Notes: a model not told the origin generated them from the sequence alone. A stretch of DNA of 64,000 bases from Vespula vulgaris (GCF_905475345.1 NC_066589.1:6875501-6939500); one strand, 5' to 3'; counted from the first letter of the stretch, positions 14,020-27,465 are shown. Numbers and translations are program-made.

Positions 14020-16859
14020 ATCTATCTATCTTTTTTTTCTTTCTTTCTTTCTTTCTCCCCTCTTTCTCTTTTACCATATTCACCTTCTTCCGATAAGCAA
14101 TCGTGTGCTGATTAATATCAACCCAACAACGCCAAGTCGCTTCCGGTACCAATCCCAAAAATATAATATATACATATGTAGCTACTAACCTACGCGTTCT
14201 CTCTTTCACTTTCACGATCAGTCCGATCTAAAAGGCAGATAGCGTCATACCGTCGAGATTCGCCTTTTCGTTTAGGTCTTTTTATCGATTTGACATTTAT
14301 GTAACTAAAGATCAAGGCATTGCCATTAGAAAACTTTTTCATTCGTTAATAAATCTAATAAATACAGGTATTTTTTTCACTTTTCTTCCATCCCCCACTC
14401 TTCACTTCTCTCTTCAACTTGATAATGTTAACACAAAATTGGCCGATCAATCTACTTCAAAGAAATAAATAAATAAAGAATGAGCCATACATTATCATAT
14501 TTTATCAAGTTTTATTAGTTGTGGAATAGTAAAAAACTATCTCTATAATTCGTATCGTTTTATGTATAATTTGTATCGTTAATGTGTCATAGTTCTTTCA
14601 TAAGGCACTCCTAAATATAGCAGTAAAATCAGAGATCAACACGAGCAAGTATTTGCATCGATAATGACGATGCTAGAACATACGAGCTATTTATGTCATC
14701 GATATAAATCTTCTATAATATTTGATATTCGTAATATCATCTGGTATGTATCTTTATCGACCTACATAATATTATCGTGTTAAATTCGACAAAAAGAAAA
14801 AACAAAAAAAGACAAAAAAAAAAAGGAAAAAACAAACTCGATTTCTAGAACTTTAAAACAATGTGACGTACCATGAGAAAGAAGGTTTAGGGGAGAGGAG
14901 GGAAGTAAAAAAGAAAAAAGAGAAAAGAAAAAAATGAAATTTTGGAAAATTCGTTCGGGTGGGTCGAGTATATCGCGGTGAAGTGGTACGTGGTGGTGGA
15001 GGAAGTGGGGGAGGGAGGTTGGTTGGTGGTAGTGTACGTGCAAATTGGGTGGCTCGATCGTGGAAAGACGTAAGGTACGTCGTCGGCACAGAGTCAGAGT
15101 GTGTACTTACTCAGCACGATATCCTGCGCTACGCCGATGGGAGCGTGCTAATGGCTACTGACATGCAGTTTTGATGGATCGCCCAGCACTCTTCCTCCTT
15201 TCCCACTCCGTAACGGCGAAATATGCGGTTCTCTCGCGATAGTACCAACCTACCTACGAATGAAACGAAAAGAGAGGGGAGAAGAGTGAGACAGAAAAGA
15301 AGATCGGAAAGGAAGGAAGGAAAGAACGAAACGAAACGGAACGGAATGAAACGAAACGAAACGAAAGAAAAGAAAAAGGAACGAGAAAATGAGCGAGCTC
15401 TCGTGCAAAAATGAAAGATTCTCTTATACTTGAGCCCTAAAACGAAAATGTAGCTCAAAATATTATAGAAATGCACGGAGAAGAAAAGATACGGTGATCC
15501 AGTTAAAGATAAGAAAGTGATGAAAGAAGAAAGATCACTTTTCTCTGCGACAAATGAGTTGAAATATTCTGGAATACTTCATTTTACCTTTCTCTCTTTT
15601 TCTTTTTTTTTTTTTCTAGCATGCATTAGTACTTCATTTATGAAACGTTACTGATACGCGACCTTAGAGAAAGATCATGATCGAAAGCTTGATTATTTGT
15701 GTATTCTTTTTTTTCTTTTTTTTCCTTTTTGCCTTCATTATTCTTTCTTTTTTACTTACGGTTATCATAAGATTAATCGAACTAACAAATAATAAACGGC
15801 ACGTAAAATCAAGTGTTACTAATGATTAATTAACAATTATGTAATTAATTAATTTAGAGAGATTGACGTGTTGGGAAAGTGAATATATAAAAAATTAATT
15901 AAGATCGAGAAGAACTCGTTGATATTAAAATTAATTTCGAAAATATTCGGAGAAAAAAATTAACATGCAGAAATAAAATTCAGGATCGTGCAAACGGAAA
16001 TATTAATCCAGTTCTAATAATAGTAATAATAATAATAATAATAATAATATTTCTACGAAATGCTGATGCATTTCAGTGTCCTATATAAATCTTGATCTCA
16101 CAACGGTAGCAAACAAAAATAGCAAAGAAATGTTAGTATAAGAAAGAAAGAAAAAGTTAAATGTGCGTGAACAAACGTAGAGCGATTCTAAGATGGTGCA
16201 GAAACATCGACAGACGCTCCAACGACATACCAGGATCCACGTTGACGTATCTGTCCCTAAGGATATAAGCCTGATCCCGGTGTCTAAAGGACCAGGCATA
16301 TCTCCGTAGACCGAGAGACTCGAAATTTCCATTGACAACCTGTTTCATCTCCACCCACTCTACTACGCCTTCTTCCTTCGTCGTCGTTTTCTTTGTATTC
16401 GTTCTAAACAGTTCCGAGTCCTGACTCCGAGTCCTTTTTTTTATTATTCACTATCTACTAAAATCACGATCAAGATGATCTACATTTCCGAAATATGTCC
16501 AATCATTGAAATAAATATATACATCCTTTTGTTTCATTATTTCTTTGTTACTTTTGTTTTATTGTTTCTGATATTACGATAATATTTAATTAATAAAAGA
16601 AACAAAGGATTTGTGTGATCAGATTATATAAATTATCTCTAATGTTTATATATTCGAAAAATTTCGAAAATTATTCCACCGTCGTAATTATTCCTTTGAC
16701 ATAGATAAATTATCGTTTATAAATTAATATTTTTTAACACTGATCGTTTATATACGAAAGTCATGTATTATTTTACTACAACTGTATCTTTTCTTTTTTA
16801 TCAATGATAAATATAAGTTTATATATTTTTTTGGGCTTATTTTTTACGGTATGTTCTAT
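10621..16859. other. Gene-free pb-lab interval
   Basis: No gene is supported. Features are simple repeats: an AG run at 12796-12834, an imperfect GCA/ACG trinucleotide stretch around 13676-13770, a long TC run at 13941-14015, purine-rich DNA at about 15270-15380 and an AAT run near 16020-16048. The long open frames coincide with these repeats or begin at non-ATG codons. Confidence 0.6.
13941..14015. repeat. (TC)n microsatellite, about 75 bp
   Basis: This is one of the longest dinucleotide runs in the pb-lab interval. It is followed by CTAT and CTTT repeats to about 14056. All three forward frames stay open through it, giving spurious Ser/Leu proteins. Confidence 0.92.
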
Positions 16860-17105
16860 CGCCAATGGACATGAAAAGGGACCGAGTCAGGACGTTGATT
16901 TTGAAATTTCTCTGAACTTCGAGGGAAACTGCGAGATGGTTACATGTTTCGAGGGTTTAAACGCGTGACTAGGAATACGAATCCTCAGGGACGTAAGGAG
17001 AAGTCGACAAAGTGTAGGATCATGTAGGTATCTCCGCCCGGAACTCCCCTGAGACATCCGAGCCTACTTGGTCCAACGTACCCACGACCTGAAAAATTCC
17101 CAACA
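16860..17105. promoter_or_regulatory. GC-richer unique block, possible regulatory element
   Basis: About 245 bp of balanced composition between AT-rich flanks, free of simple repeats. It contains CCGCCCGGAACTCCCC near 17035-17050 and several short inverted motifs. No long open frame explains it. A cis-regulatory role in the pb-lab interval is a guess. Confidence 0.2.
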
Positions 17106-17684
17106 AGATACCTACATCATAAACAGTTGCTTCCTTCCCTTTCTCGAATTACAGTTTATCTATTAAAAAAATTTGAAAAGGAAAAAGAAAATAAAAATGT
17201 TAATGTAACATACTTTACTCTTCTTACATATTAGTAACTATGAAAATGGTCTAATTAAAAAATCTAAAAAAATTTATCACTTAGGAATTTAATGTTGCAT
17301 CCATTTACACCGACGCGTACAGATGTGTGTGTGTATAATAATTATAATAGTAAGTATATATAATTATTTTATGACAGATATTACACCAGGAATTAGTCAT
17401 CATTATCCTAAATTAAAAAAAAAAGAAAAATAATTTTAAATTCATATTTTTAATTAAATTAATTTGAAACTCGCGTTATATGTATTATTAAATTAAAATT
17501 ACATATATCTACCTAGTCACAATATATGTTTATAATAAAAATAAAAATAAATTTGTAGCAAAAAAAAAATATGAATAGTTAACATATAGGTAAAATAATG
17601 AAATATAATAAGGTATCGTAATAATCAGTTTCCCAGGCAAATATCTCTCTAATTATAGGCACATGATAGAAAGAAAAAGAAATT

Positions 17685-18038
17685 TTGCAAAGCATCCGCA
17701 ATATACGGTCCATCAAAAAGATATTCGAGTTGGACGATCAGCTCGAAGACGGAAAGAGTCTCGGACTTGTTCCTGACACACCACAGAAGAAACGATGTTG
17801 CGATTGCGGCGATGACTGTCGAAAACTGCGAACCGACAGCTTCGGAACCGGATCATTATCTTTTCGGTGGCATGCGCACTTTCTCATGCGTCTTCGAAGA
17901 GGATTAATTAACATTACAGATAAACATCTCGACGCACGACCAAAGTCGCTCTTACTGATTCGGTTCGCAAGTACCGTTTCATCAATTTCTTTTTACTGCT
18001 CCTGCAATTTACTCCTATCGATATCGCTTTACAAGTGA
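17685..18038 (+). other. Orphan open frame, possible coding exon
   Basis: A 117-codon frame opens at a TTG and ends in TAA at 18036-18038. Its first two thirds are GC-richer than the surroundings. They read as an ordinary mixed protein with a charged helix-like segment (KKIFELDDQLEDGK) and a cysteine cluster CCDCGDDC. It is not made by a simple repeat. There is no in-frame ATG at its beginning, so if real it would be an internal or terminal exon. I do not recognise the family. It may be chance within a GC-richer patch. Confidence 0.15.
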
Positions 18039-18627
18039 ATTTCTTACATTGTAGAGTAACTCTCGATGTTACACAAAGTAAAATAATTAATCGTTCTTTC
18101 GAAAGGACTGTCTCGAAATATTGAACATGCGTTAAACGTAGGTAGTACTCGTATCAAAAGTCTACATAACTTAACGTGTCCTTATTTTATTATATTAATT
18201 AATGGATAGACGTCGTCATTTTTTATACGTTCTCTCACTCTTTTCCTTTAATATCAATAACGTTGAAAACTTCTCATAAAAATTTTAGTTACAGTTTTTT
18301 CTTTTCAAAATAAAGAGATTGTTTGAATAAAAATGTACAGATAAAAATAGTAATGACATATCTGTATTTCTTTTATTATCAATAATCTATCACGACCAAT
18401 TTTAAATTCTATCTTCTCACAGACGGATATAATCAAATTCATCGAATCAAATGAATTAGATTTTTAAAACCGATAACGAACGTTATTGCGATTTTTTACT
18501 CCTCAGATATTTCGACTTTATCGGACAATGCATTTCGCCGAACAGTGACAAACGATGCGTAATGATCGCGTTATTGACATTGACGAGCAAATCAGTTCTC
18601 ACCTTGCACGACATCGTCATCGGTATC

Positions 18628-18628
<1 letters not shown>

Positions 18629-18694
<66 letters not shown>
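18629..18694. repeat. (AG)n microsatellite
   Basis: AG dinucleotide run with one AAAG interruption near 18673. Confidence 0.92.
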
Positions 18695-19206
18695 CTCGAT
18701 ATGTTAATATCCTTAGACCCCTAGAAACCAGTTGGGACGAACGAATAAAAAAAAAGGAGGCAGAGGGTGGGGAAAAAAAGAAGAAAAAGAAGAAGAAGAA
18801 CAAAGATAGCTCGTTGCCGTCATTATAATTCTTATTATCGTCGAATATTATACATTCGCTACCGAGAATCATTAATCTAAATCCATAGAGATATTCCTAT
18901 ATTCCTTTCACTCTTTCTAATAGCCTACTATCAGTTCCATTTTTAAGATATCTAGAAACATTACAAACTTGTAGAAAAATACGTAATCCTAAAATCTGCT
19001 GGACCTAACGTATTTTGTTACACATATACACCTATTGCATAACGCAAAATTAATTTAATTGGGAATATGTAATTTCGTCTTGAATGAAATTTCATTGAAA
19101 TCGAAGAAAATAAAATTAATCATTGACTGCATACGTTGATGAAAGAAGAGAGAAGGAAATATACGCTTATATGGATAGAGGCAAACAAAAAGAAAGAGAA
19201 AGATCT

Positions 19207-19212
19207 AATATA

Positions 19213-19246
<34 letters not shown>

Positions 19247-19280
19247 CAAACGCATATATGCACGTATAGACATAAATATA

Positions 19281-19325
<45 letters not shown>
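19207..19325. repeat. (TA)n-rich microsatellite
   Basis: TA-rich runs broken by short CA/CG-containing segments. The longest uninterrupted run is at about 19284-19323. Confidence 0.85.
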
Positions 19326-19330
<5 letters not shown>

Positions 19331-19880
19331 AATTCAGACACATATATACAGATAGAGATAGAAAGAAGAAGATAGAAGAAGGGGTGGGCTAGACTAGATT
19401 TCCGCGTCATTACACCGCCGTGGCGCTGGTCCCCGAGTTAATTGAATGCAGCGTGTGTTGACAGGTAGGCATATTGGCAGGCAGGCAGACAGGCAGGCAG
19501 GCAAGCAGGCAGGCGAACAGGCAGACGGACAGGAAAGCTTGAGGATATGGGAAGAGAGAAAAAGTGAGACAGAAAGAGAGAAACAGAGAAAGAGAGAAAG
19601 AAAGAGAAAAAGAAAAAGAAAGACGGAAAGAGAGAGAGAGAGAAAAAGAGAGGGAATCAGAAAAGATACTCGGTTCTGACTGAGAGCTTGGTTTGTGTCA
19701 GATGCGCTCGCGATATCGTCCCAACGTCCACGACTTCACGAGGCCGTGTACCTGTCATTTTTAGTGACCGTGTCATTCGGCCTTTACTTCGACTCCTTCG
19801 AAGCTCCTCTTCTTCCTTTCTTCGTCCTCCATAGTCGCGTTGCTGACACCGAAACGACCGGTACTAAGTTTGTCCAATCT

Positions 19881-19912
<32 letters not shown>

Positions 19913-22900
19913 ATCTTTCTTTTTCTGTCTTTCTCTTTCTCTCTGTCTCTCTCCCTGTCTCGTTCTTTCTTTCAAAGATAACGCTGGGTGAATGGGCCTA
20001 CCTGAACGCGAGTCACGCAGAAAAACGCGGCTAACCCACGATATCTCGTACAGTTCTTCTAAACTGGATTCCTCTGTCTCGCGATAAAAACGCGTAGATG
20101 AAAGACGAGATCGTTTCTTATTTTCCAATTGTATCTTTGTGGGAAATAGAAATAAATTAAACTACGTATCTCGAAATAATTATACAAACTTTGTTTCATA
20201 ATGTGAAGAATTATTTTTTTTTATCTATATCCAAAATAATAATCATAATGCATTATTACACTATACTTTTTTCATATATCTATAATTAAGAACAAGTAAG
20301 ATTGGAACGAACTATAGATAATATTTAGTCTTTGCTTCCTGCCATTTCACGCATAAATCGTATCAACGTTAATCCGATAAGCTGGTTCTCTAATATCGTG
20401 TTTTCCCCTTTCGAAATACACGAAGAAACCAATGAAAAATATCAAATACATTTACTCGAGTTTATCGACCTCTTGATTTACATCGCTTCGTATCTGAATG
20501 GTGCATCAGCAATATCCCGACTTATCGTATAATCCATTTTTTCATTCTTTCTTCTTTTTTTTTTTTTTGATATTCATAGCGCATTATATTCTATCGTCAC
20601 AGAATCTGGAAACGTCGTTTCGCCATCCGACGGTACTCGAATGTACCGTTACTACTTCAAAATACGATCGCGTTCATTTTATTTATCATTAAATAACTAT
20701 TGAAAAATGACACTTTTCTTGATCGTTAAATAAGTAACCACTCGAATAATTTGAACATTTCATTGTGACATAGAGTAAATAGAAATAAAATATTGTTTAA
20801 CGTAAAATCATCAATCACTATGATAATACGAAATAGACATAAAGAAAGCGTAAAAACAGAAAAGGAAATATCGAAAACTAATAAATCGATTTAGAAAAAC
20901 AAATATAAGTACGATCTCGTCCACTGACCAACGAAAAGATTAACAACACAATGAAACGTATTCTTATCGTCGTCGATAAACATTTCGATCTTAGCTATCG
21001 TCGAGTATTCTTAAAACAGATTAATTCAGTCGCCTAGATTAAATTCAAGTTGGTTTTTACCAAAGTCTTATGCGTATATTTTGTATTATCAGAAAAATTC
21101 GACGATAAGATCTGTCGCGAATTAAATCCTTACAAATTCAAATCTTCGAATTCAAATTTTGTTTTTTTTACGATCATGATGTCATATCTATCAGCGTCTT
21201 GCCAATAAATCGCTTCAATTTTTTTCGATTGAGGAAACAAAAAAAAGAAGATAAAAACAAAAAAAATTCATTAGATATACGTGATATACAGGTAAATAAT
21301 TATAATACCTACGAAACGAATGGTTACGATAAAAAAAACAAAGTTATTACCACAGTTAGATATTGGTACGAGGTGTCGAATTAACGAGTCGAACGAACGA
21401 AGGGAGAATATACATAGATGCGAAAGCCTGTTTACGGTTGAAACAGAATTACACGACGGTACCAGCCACCCCTTGGCTCGACGCGCGTCCATTCATTAAC
21501 ACTTCATATCCCGTAGCGACGTGCTGGTAACGAGCCTGTCATAATTACGGTGCTAACTTTATTACTGCGGATATACACTCTCCTTCACGTTAGTATTATA
21601 TCCATGCGTCATAGGTTAAATTCACATTCGCACCTCTTTGACCTGCCTTTGCTAAAAACCAATAAAGACTTGTTTCCATGATAAAATCCAATTGATTATA
21701 CACTATTCTTTTCGTTTTTTCATTTTATTTTTTATCCTTCTTCTCCTTTTCCACAATCACCAAAACCTATAAAATTATTCGTTCAAGTATATAACAAGTT
21801 ATCATTTTTCATAGGAATAACCCAATCAAAAGAATATTGAATTAATTAGTCGATTGGTTTTATTTAAAGATCCGTGTCTGATTTTATCACTTTCATACTT
21901 ATAACACTTTCAAAAGTAGTATAAATAGATCTGAGTATAAACAGATCAACGTAATTTTAATATTCTTTTATTAATGTTTGAAGACATGTTTTTCTTGAAA
22001 TTATGAAAATAGACACGAAACAGCTAAGTTTATAAATATATGTGTGTGTGTGTGTGTGTATCTGTCGTAATTAATTATTAATTGAACGATTTTTCAACAT
22101 CTATCGAGCTTAAGATTGAATTTTAGTATGTCACCGGATTAGATAAGAGTAACCAGTTTTCACGATTTTTCTAAAAACAAACGACTAGTGTCCCGAGACA
22201 GGCTGAACAAGCAGATCATCGTCTACTTTATAATTTTATCGAAATCGTTAACCTATCTATGCACACATATTTTCTTTCTCTCTTTCCCTCTCTCTCTCTC
22301 CTTTTTTCCCTATCTTTTCCTTTGAACAACTGCTAATAATACTTATTCAATATTTACAACGATACGATCAACAGCTACATAAGTATGGATTGCTCGTGAG
22401 TCAGGTTGAATGATACGGCATATCAAAGACTGCTAAGTCATTGCGTACCAGACTACGGCTTTACCTTGACAACCAAATCCTTTTACACGTCTTTCCATTG
22501 TTTCGCTGTTGTCGTTCTATTCATAATTCAGTTAAATAGTTATCTGTTCTTCACAGACAATTCTACGGCCATGGGGAAAAAGAAAAAAAAGAAAAAAAAT
22601 GAGAAAACTAAATATGTATATGATAAAATATAAAAAAAGAATCATAAAAACATCCTCTTAACATTAATACGATATAGTCATTTAATCTTCTTTTTATAAT
22701 AACCACAAAGCATCCATCTTTGAAAAAATAAAAAGAATAAAATAATAAATGCAAAAAACCTGATGTCCCCCGATGATATACCTATCTAAAAAAGACAAAT
22801 GAAACAAACAAAAACTGATATCATTTCTCCTATTTTTCTCCCTCTTTCTTCCTCTCTCCGTCTATGTTAAAATAGATTTAATTAATAATATTATAAATAC

Positions 22901-24662
22901 GAATATCCAAATGAGATCATATTTCTTGCGTAATAAGCTCTTATGTTTCGACCCAGGTGACCTGCTATCGTCGCGATAGAAAACAGGTTATAAATAAACG
23001 TGACATAGCTAAAACATGGATATATTAAATAAAAAGCTAGAATAAAATAATCGTAATGTCGATATGAAAAATCAAACTCGCCGAATATAGAGAGCTGGAT
23101 ATACGAGATTAAAACGAACGCCATCATCTATCTGTTCGGTTTTATTTGGAAAATTTCAGGAAAAAGAGGAAATGCGTGCGACCCCAATGATATCCATGAT
23201 GTATTTGTAAATGTATTCGATTACGTTCACATTCATGCTCAGACGGGGTCGAAGAGAAGCCCGTCCTGCAGTTAGAACAGCAATCGAGCGACTCTCATAC
23301 GGAATGATTGATGACTTCATTGTGCGGGCTTTCCCATGTCCCTGGCTATGATTTCGTACGCGCGGCACACAAAAAGAGGCGAGCGCCATTTCGAAAATGG
23401 GCGGAATTATGGAAAATTCAGGACAGAAGATCGATCGGGCGTTACCATTCGCGATGAGATTTCCTCGTGTACCGATATCTACCCGATTCGGAATTTGGAT
23501 CTTTCGTTAAATAACTCAAATCACGAGAACGAGATTTTCAACGGAACTTCAAACGATTTGCTTCTCTACAATCTTGTGTTATCGAATAACTATTGTATAG
23601 AAATACAATCTCTATTGGTTACTACGTATTTGATACACTTTTTCGTTATTTTTACATTACACTCGTATGCGTTTATTGCAACATTTGATCCCAAAAATAA
23701 AATCACTTCTTTTTAACGAAATATTTTTTTTCAAGTTCACACGAAGAAAAATAAAATTATAAAGCCACACTTACAAGCACTGATGTTCGAATAGAAACAT
23801 TTGCAAACATTGTCAATGAATTGTTAAAAATTAAACAATAAAATACGTCGTCCCTTTTAAAGTTAGGCGTGCCCCTTTCGATGAAAGAAGAAAAACGCAA
23901 GTACACTATTCTCAAGGGAGTTTACTTTCTTGAAATTCCAAACAGGAATGAAGAAGAAGAAGTTCTCCCTTTTATTTCATCGACGTTGTAACATTGACGT
24001 TCGTCTTGCGAAAAACCTACGAAAACTACAATGGGAGCTACCATCGCGATTTTATAAAGACGACCCTTTATGCCTTTCTCGTGAAAGAACCTTGCGGTCG
24101 ATTCTTGACAGACAGCTGTCCATCGAAGTGTACCACCCGCTGAATTGTTGTGATTCGATGTTTGAACGACAAGAAGTCAGACGGTAAAGAATGAAGCTTA
24201 AGAAGTGACCTTTGAAAAGCCAACGCAATTATTAGCGATCATCTCTCCGTGCTAAATTTTACAAAAAGCAAACCTAAGTCGTTTTTTGTGCGAAAAAACG
24301 ATCGCTGTTATATCGCTAATATCGTTTTACGTAAAATCAATAATCTAAATGTCTAATAAGTATTACTAAGATTTTCTCTTGTTATTTATTTTTACTTACT
24401 TGCTTTCTTTCTCTATTTGATTTTACTTACTTGCCCATTAGCTTCAAAATTAGTGTACTCTCGTATGTACTTGTTTTAACTTTATTAATTTTAATTCGAT
24501 ATAAAATCAAGAATTAACAAACAACTTGAAATGAAATATGTCCGATATTGAGACAAATTTGAAAAAAGATATCAGTTGGTAATAATGAAGATTTATCGAT
24601 TCCGACACAAATTAGCGTGAGAAAGCAAATAGGTGTATATAATATGTTAAACGGGTAGAAAA

Positions 24663-24806
24663 ATGAAGAGAATCAAAAAAGAACTACAGCAGCGGCAACG
24701 GCAGCAGCAGCAACAGCAGCTACGAGGACAACTGCAGTTCGGAATGACAATGCAGGTGCCCCATCCCATGTCAAATCTCAGCGTGGCGCCAACACGAGAT
24801 ATGTAG
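24663..24806 (+). other. Short Gln-rich open frame, 47 codons
   Basis: ATG at 24663 to TAG at 24804-24806. It encodes a basic start (MKRIKKE), a Gln/Arg run, and a non-repetitive end resembling ordinary protein (FGMTMQVPHPMSNLSVAP). The CAG/CAA mixture and the non-repeat tail make it slightly more coding-like than the other short frames here. No splice partner or family is recognised. It is on the lab strand, 2.7 kb upstream of the lab start, so an upstream exon or small ORF is conceivable but unsupported. Confidence 0.15.
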
Positions 24807-25399
24807 GTACCAGACCGAACTCCGACTGGTTCGTAATTGTTTAAGAGGATTAGTCAGAAACGTTTATCCTTGCTACAAGGAAAAAAAAGATGCTGATATT
24901 TATCCCAGTATTAGACTCGACTAAACTCGAATTTATTGCTTCTTATCCCCGAAAATTCTTTTTTAGAAGTGTTCAACCGGCAAATCATACCCCTCATCTC
25001 ATACTACTCATGCGACCAGCTTTTAAATCGAAAACCTTTTCACAAAGGCCATATCACCAATCGGAGATTGTTTCGCATCAGATTTATTTCGCTAAATTTG
25101 ATTTAACATCGTGCGTACAAAAAGAACAATATTTTTTCTTAATAAATTTATAGCAGTTATCTACTATAAATGACAATCAATAAAAAAATAGCAATCAATA
25201 CCGTCTCAAAACATCTTAAAAAACATAAATAAATAAATAAATAAATAAATTATGTTTTAGAAATATCTACTTGATATTAAACCCTGATCACACAGATCAC
25301 ACACAGATCGATGGACAGACCAATCAAATTATAATAAATAAATAAATAAATAAACAAATAAATAAATAAATTATTTGTACAAAAGTTCATGTCGATCGT

Positions 25400-25765
25400 C
25401 ACGTGGGATCGTAAATTTGTGAAGACCCTAAAAAGATCCGTGGGATCCTAAAATACGCGTGAACGCGTTGAATTAGAAGTATCGTACCTTGACGTAGAGT
25501 CGATCAAGATGAAGATTCTCCGAGCTGATGTTCGAAACAGGGCGGATGTCGCGGGTGGCCGCAGGTGGCGCCCTCGATATAAGCTTGTCTGACTGAACCG
25601 CTGATACGAGAACCGCGCTTCTTAAACTCTCATGGTGGAATGTGTCATCCTGTCACTGAACCCACATGGGGTAGGAGACGTCTCGTGGGCCCGTCAAGAG
25701 GTGCTCGATCGGTCGAACTTTTACCCGCTCTCCAAGGGAGCAAAGAATGTCAATCGGACGTATCA
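25400..25765. promoter_or_regulatory. GC-richer unique block upstream of lab
   Basis: Balanced composition over about 360 bp, including TCACGTGGGATC, paired CGCGTGAACGCG and CGCAGGTGGCGCC. An open frame (25632-25901) is not convincing. Possible lab regulatory DNA, inferred from composition and proximity. Confidence 0.2.
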
Positions 25766-26379
25766 CGAATTCGAACGTAACATAAATTACCTATATTATG
25801 ATCAGATACTTACAATTTCTGAACAAATAATTACAATTTCTAAATTTTTCATTTATCAAAAACTAACACGAATTCCGATGTTCTCATACGTTCGATTCTA
25901 ATTTTTATTACCTAGATAAGTGACACTATAATATTTCTTGGGTAATATTAATTCTAAAATAAGTATCTACATTGGATATAACAATATACGCAGAGACTGT
26001 AACCTTGATCAGAGATCAACAGTAGAAAAAGACAAGCCATCCCTTAAACGTAATAAGAAACGAAATAGACGAATTGCAGCTTACTGATCCAACTACGAGG
26101 TATCATCAGTTCATCGTACTTACGAAGAAGTAGTAATTAAATGGTTTACATTGGAAAGAGACAGGACATTGGCAAAAGAAGGAAGACAGGTGAGCCACGT
26201 ATGCGACGAAATAAATCCTTGGAAAATAAGGAAAAGGGATGAGCGCGTTACCCTAAAGGAACGAAGCTAGATAGACCGGTATAAAGTGTAACGGGGAGGT
26301 AGACTTGCCTTTGGACAGACACACACATACACTCTCTCTCTTTCTCTCTTTCTCTGTGGAAGGTGGGTACCGATATATA

Positions 26380-26770
26380 ATATCCGACTACCTAGCTCGG
26401 TTCTGCGATAAGTGTCAACTGCAGCGCGGCAGATAAAAAGAATGAACGGAAAATAAAATCCACCGCGGGTGATCCATCATGTGGACGCGAACTTGGGACG
26501 CGCAGACTCGTACTTGATTGGTTGGTACCGCCCACGTGGTACCACGTGACCCCTACGTAAACCACGCCCATGATACTAGGTAGCCGCCTGAAGCTAGCCA
26601 CGTTCTTTGCTCCGTACGTGTCTGTCCTGAACAGGGGGAAATCCTGGGTGTGAGTGAGAGAAAGAAGAAGGAGAAAACTTGGACACAGCAAACCCCTGCG
26701 GGTCAGTCTCACCTGCGTGCAAGCTTCGACCTAGCCAGTCCAGTTGAGCGGGCCTCCTCGTTCACATCGA
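26380..26770. promoter_or_regulatory. lab upstream region with double E-box palindrome
   Basis: A GC-richer patch about 0.7-1.1 kb upstream of the lab start codon. It holds the perfect 16-bp palindrome CACGTGGTACCACGTG (26533-26548), two CACGTG E-boxes in one inverted repeat, preceded by TTGATTGGTTGGTACC. The patch could be the lab promoter or proximal enhancer. No transcription start can be fixed from sequence. The reverse-strand open frame across it is treated as a shadow. Confidence 0.35.
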
Positions 26771-27465
26771 CTCGCGTATAGTTTCTCGACATAATCACTA
26801 ATCGACTCTTATTTAACATATTCTTAATTATATTAATTCAACAAATTATCATCCAAAGTGTTCTATATGTCTCTTTCAAAGGAAAACACATACTAATATA
26901 TTTTTTAACTTGAAGATATGTCTTATTAAGTTACAGTGTAACATTAAGGAATCAAAAAAAAATCGGGATATCGATAAAGAATCGACTATCCAAAGTGTCT
27001 TGTCTAATTAGATGGATTTTTCTATCTCGAATCGATTATTAAAACGTATTTGATTAACGTGTCTTGTACGATAGCGTGCTTATCGTTCCTAATCTCATAA
27101 CTTTGTTATGTTGACAACGTACTGACAAAAAAACCTCTCGAAGTTATTGTTTTTATAAGTTTTATCGTGAAAAATTGCTTGTTGAAAAATATTACGATGT
27201 AGTAGTCAAGGAGTGATATCGGATGGACTTGGAAAAGGCTTTAAATTTCTAATTAATCTTCGGTCACAAAGAAAAAAAACTACGTTCCATTAATCAGATT
27301 CTTTAAAGTGCTCTTTGAGTGTCCTAGTTACAACGATGTAGAGAACATCTTAGTTCTCTTTCTTTAAAAATTTCAAAGACTATTCTTTTCAATCTATGTG
27401 AACAGTGAAAGACAACGTGGTGGTGGACTGTGAGTCGTTGATGTATTCGTTTCATCGCCAGAAGG
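26771..27465 (+). other. lab 5' flank and probable 5' UTR
   Basis: AT-rich leader without coding potential. The lab frame is closed by an in-frame TGA at 27439-27441, only 27 bases before the start codon. This supports the ATG at 27466 as the true start and makes this stretch 5' UTR and/or promoter. Confidence 0.5.

Larger units (their letters stand above)
17106..25399. other. Gene-free pb-lab interval with two questionable short ORFs
   Basis: No confident gene. It contains an AG run (18629-18694), TA runs (about 19207-19325), a GGCA-rich minisatellite (about 19470-19530), purine tracts (19560-19660), a TC tract (about 19880-19955) and AATA runs near 25226-25250 and 25335-25370. Two open frames with unusually coding-like composition (17685-18038 and 24663-24806) are listed separately. 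Confidence 0.55.

Noticed and set aside
13824..14188. Overlapping Ser/Leu/Phe-rich open frames
   Set aside because: They are translations of the TC microsatellite, open in all forward frames.
26392..26712. Reverse-strand 106-codon frame with a signal-peptide-like start
   Set aside because: It overlaps the GC-rich lab upstream patch, where stops are rare; there is no recognised domain, splice partner or conserved feature.
1199..27465. Search for transposon coding sequence or a zen/Hox3-like gene between pb and lab
   Set aside because: I saw no homeodomain signature, transposase or reverse transcriptase motif in the frames available.
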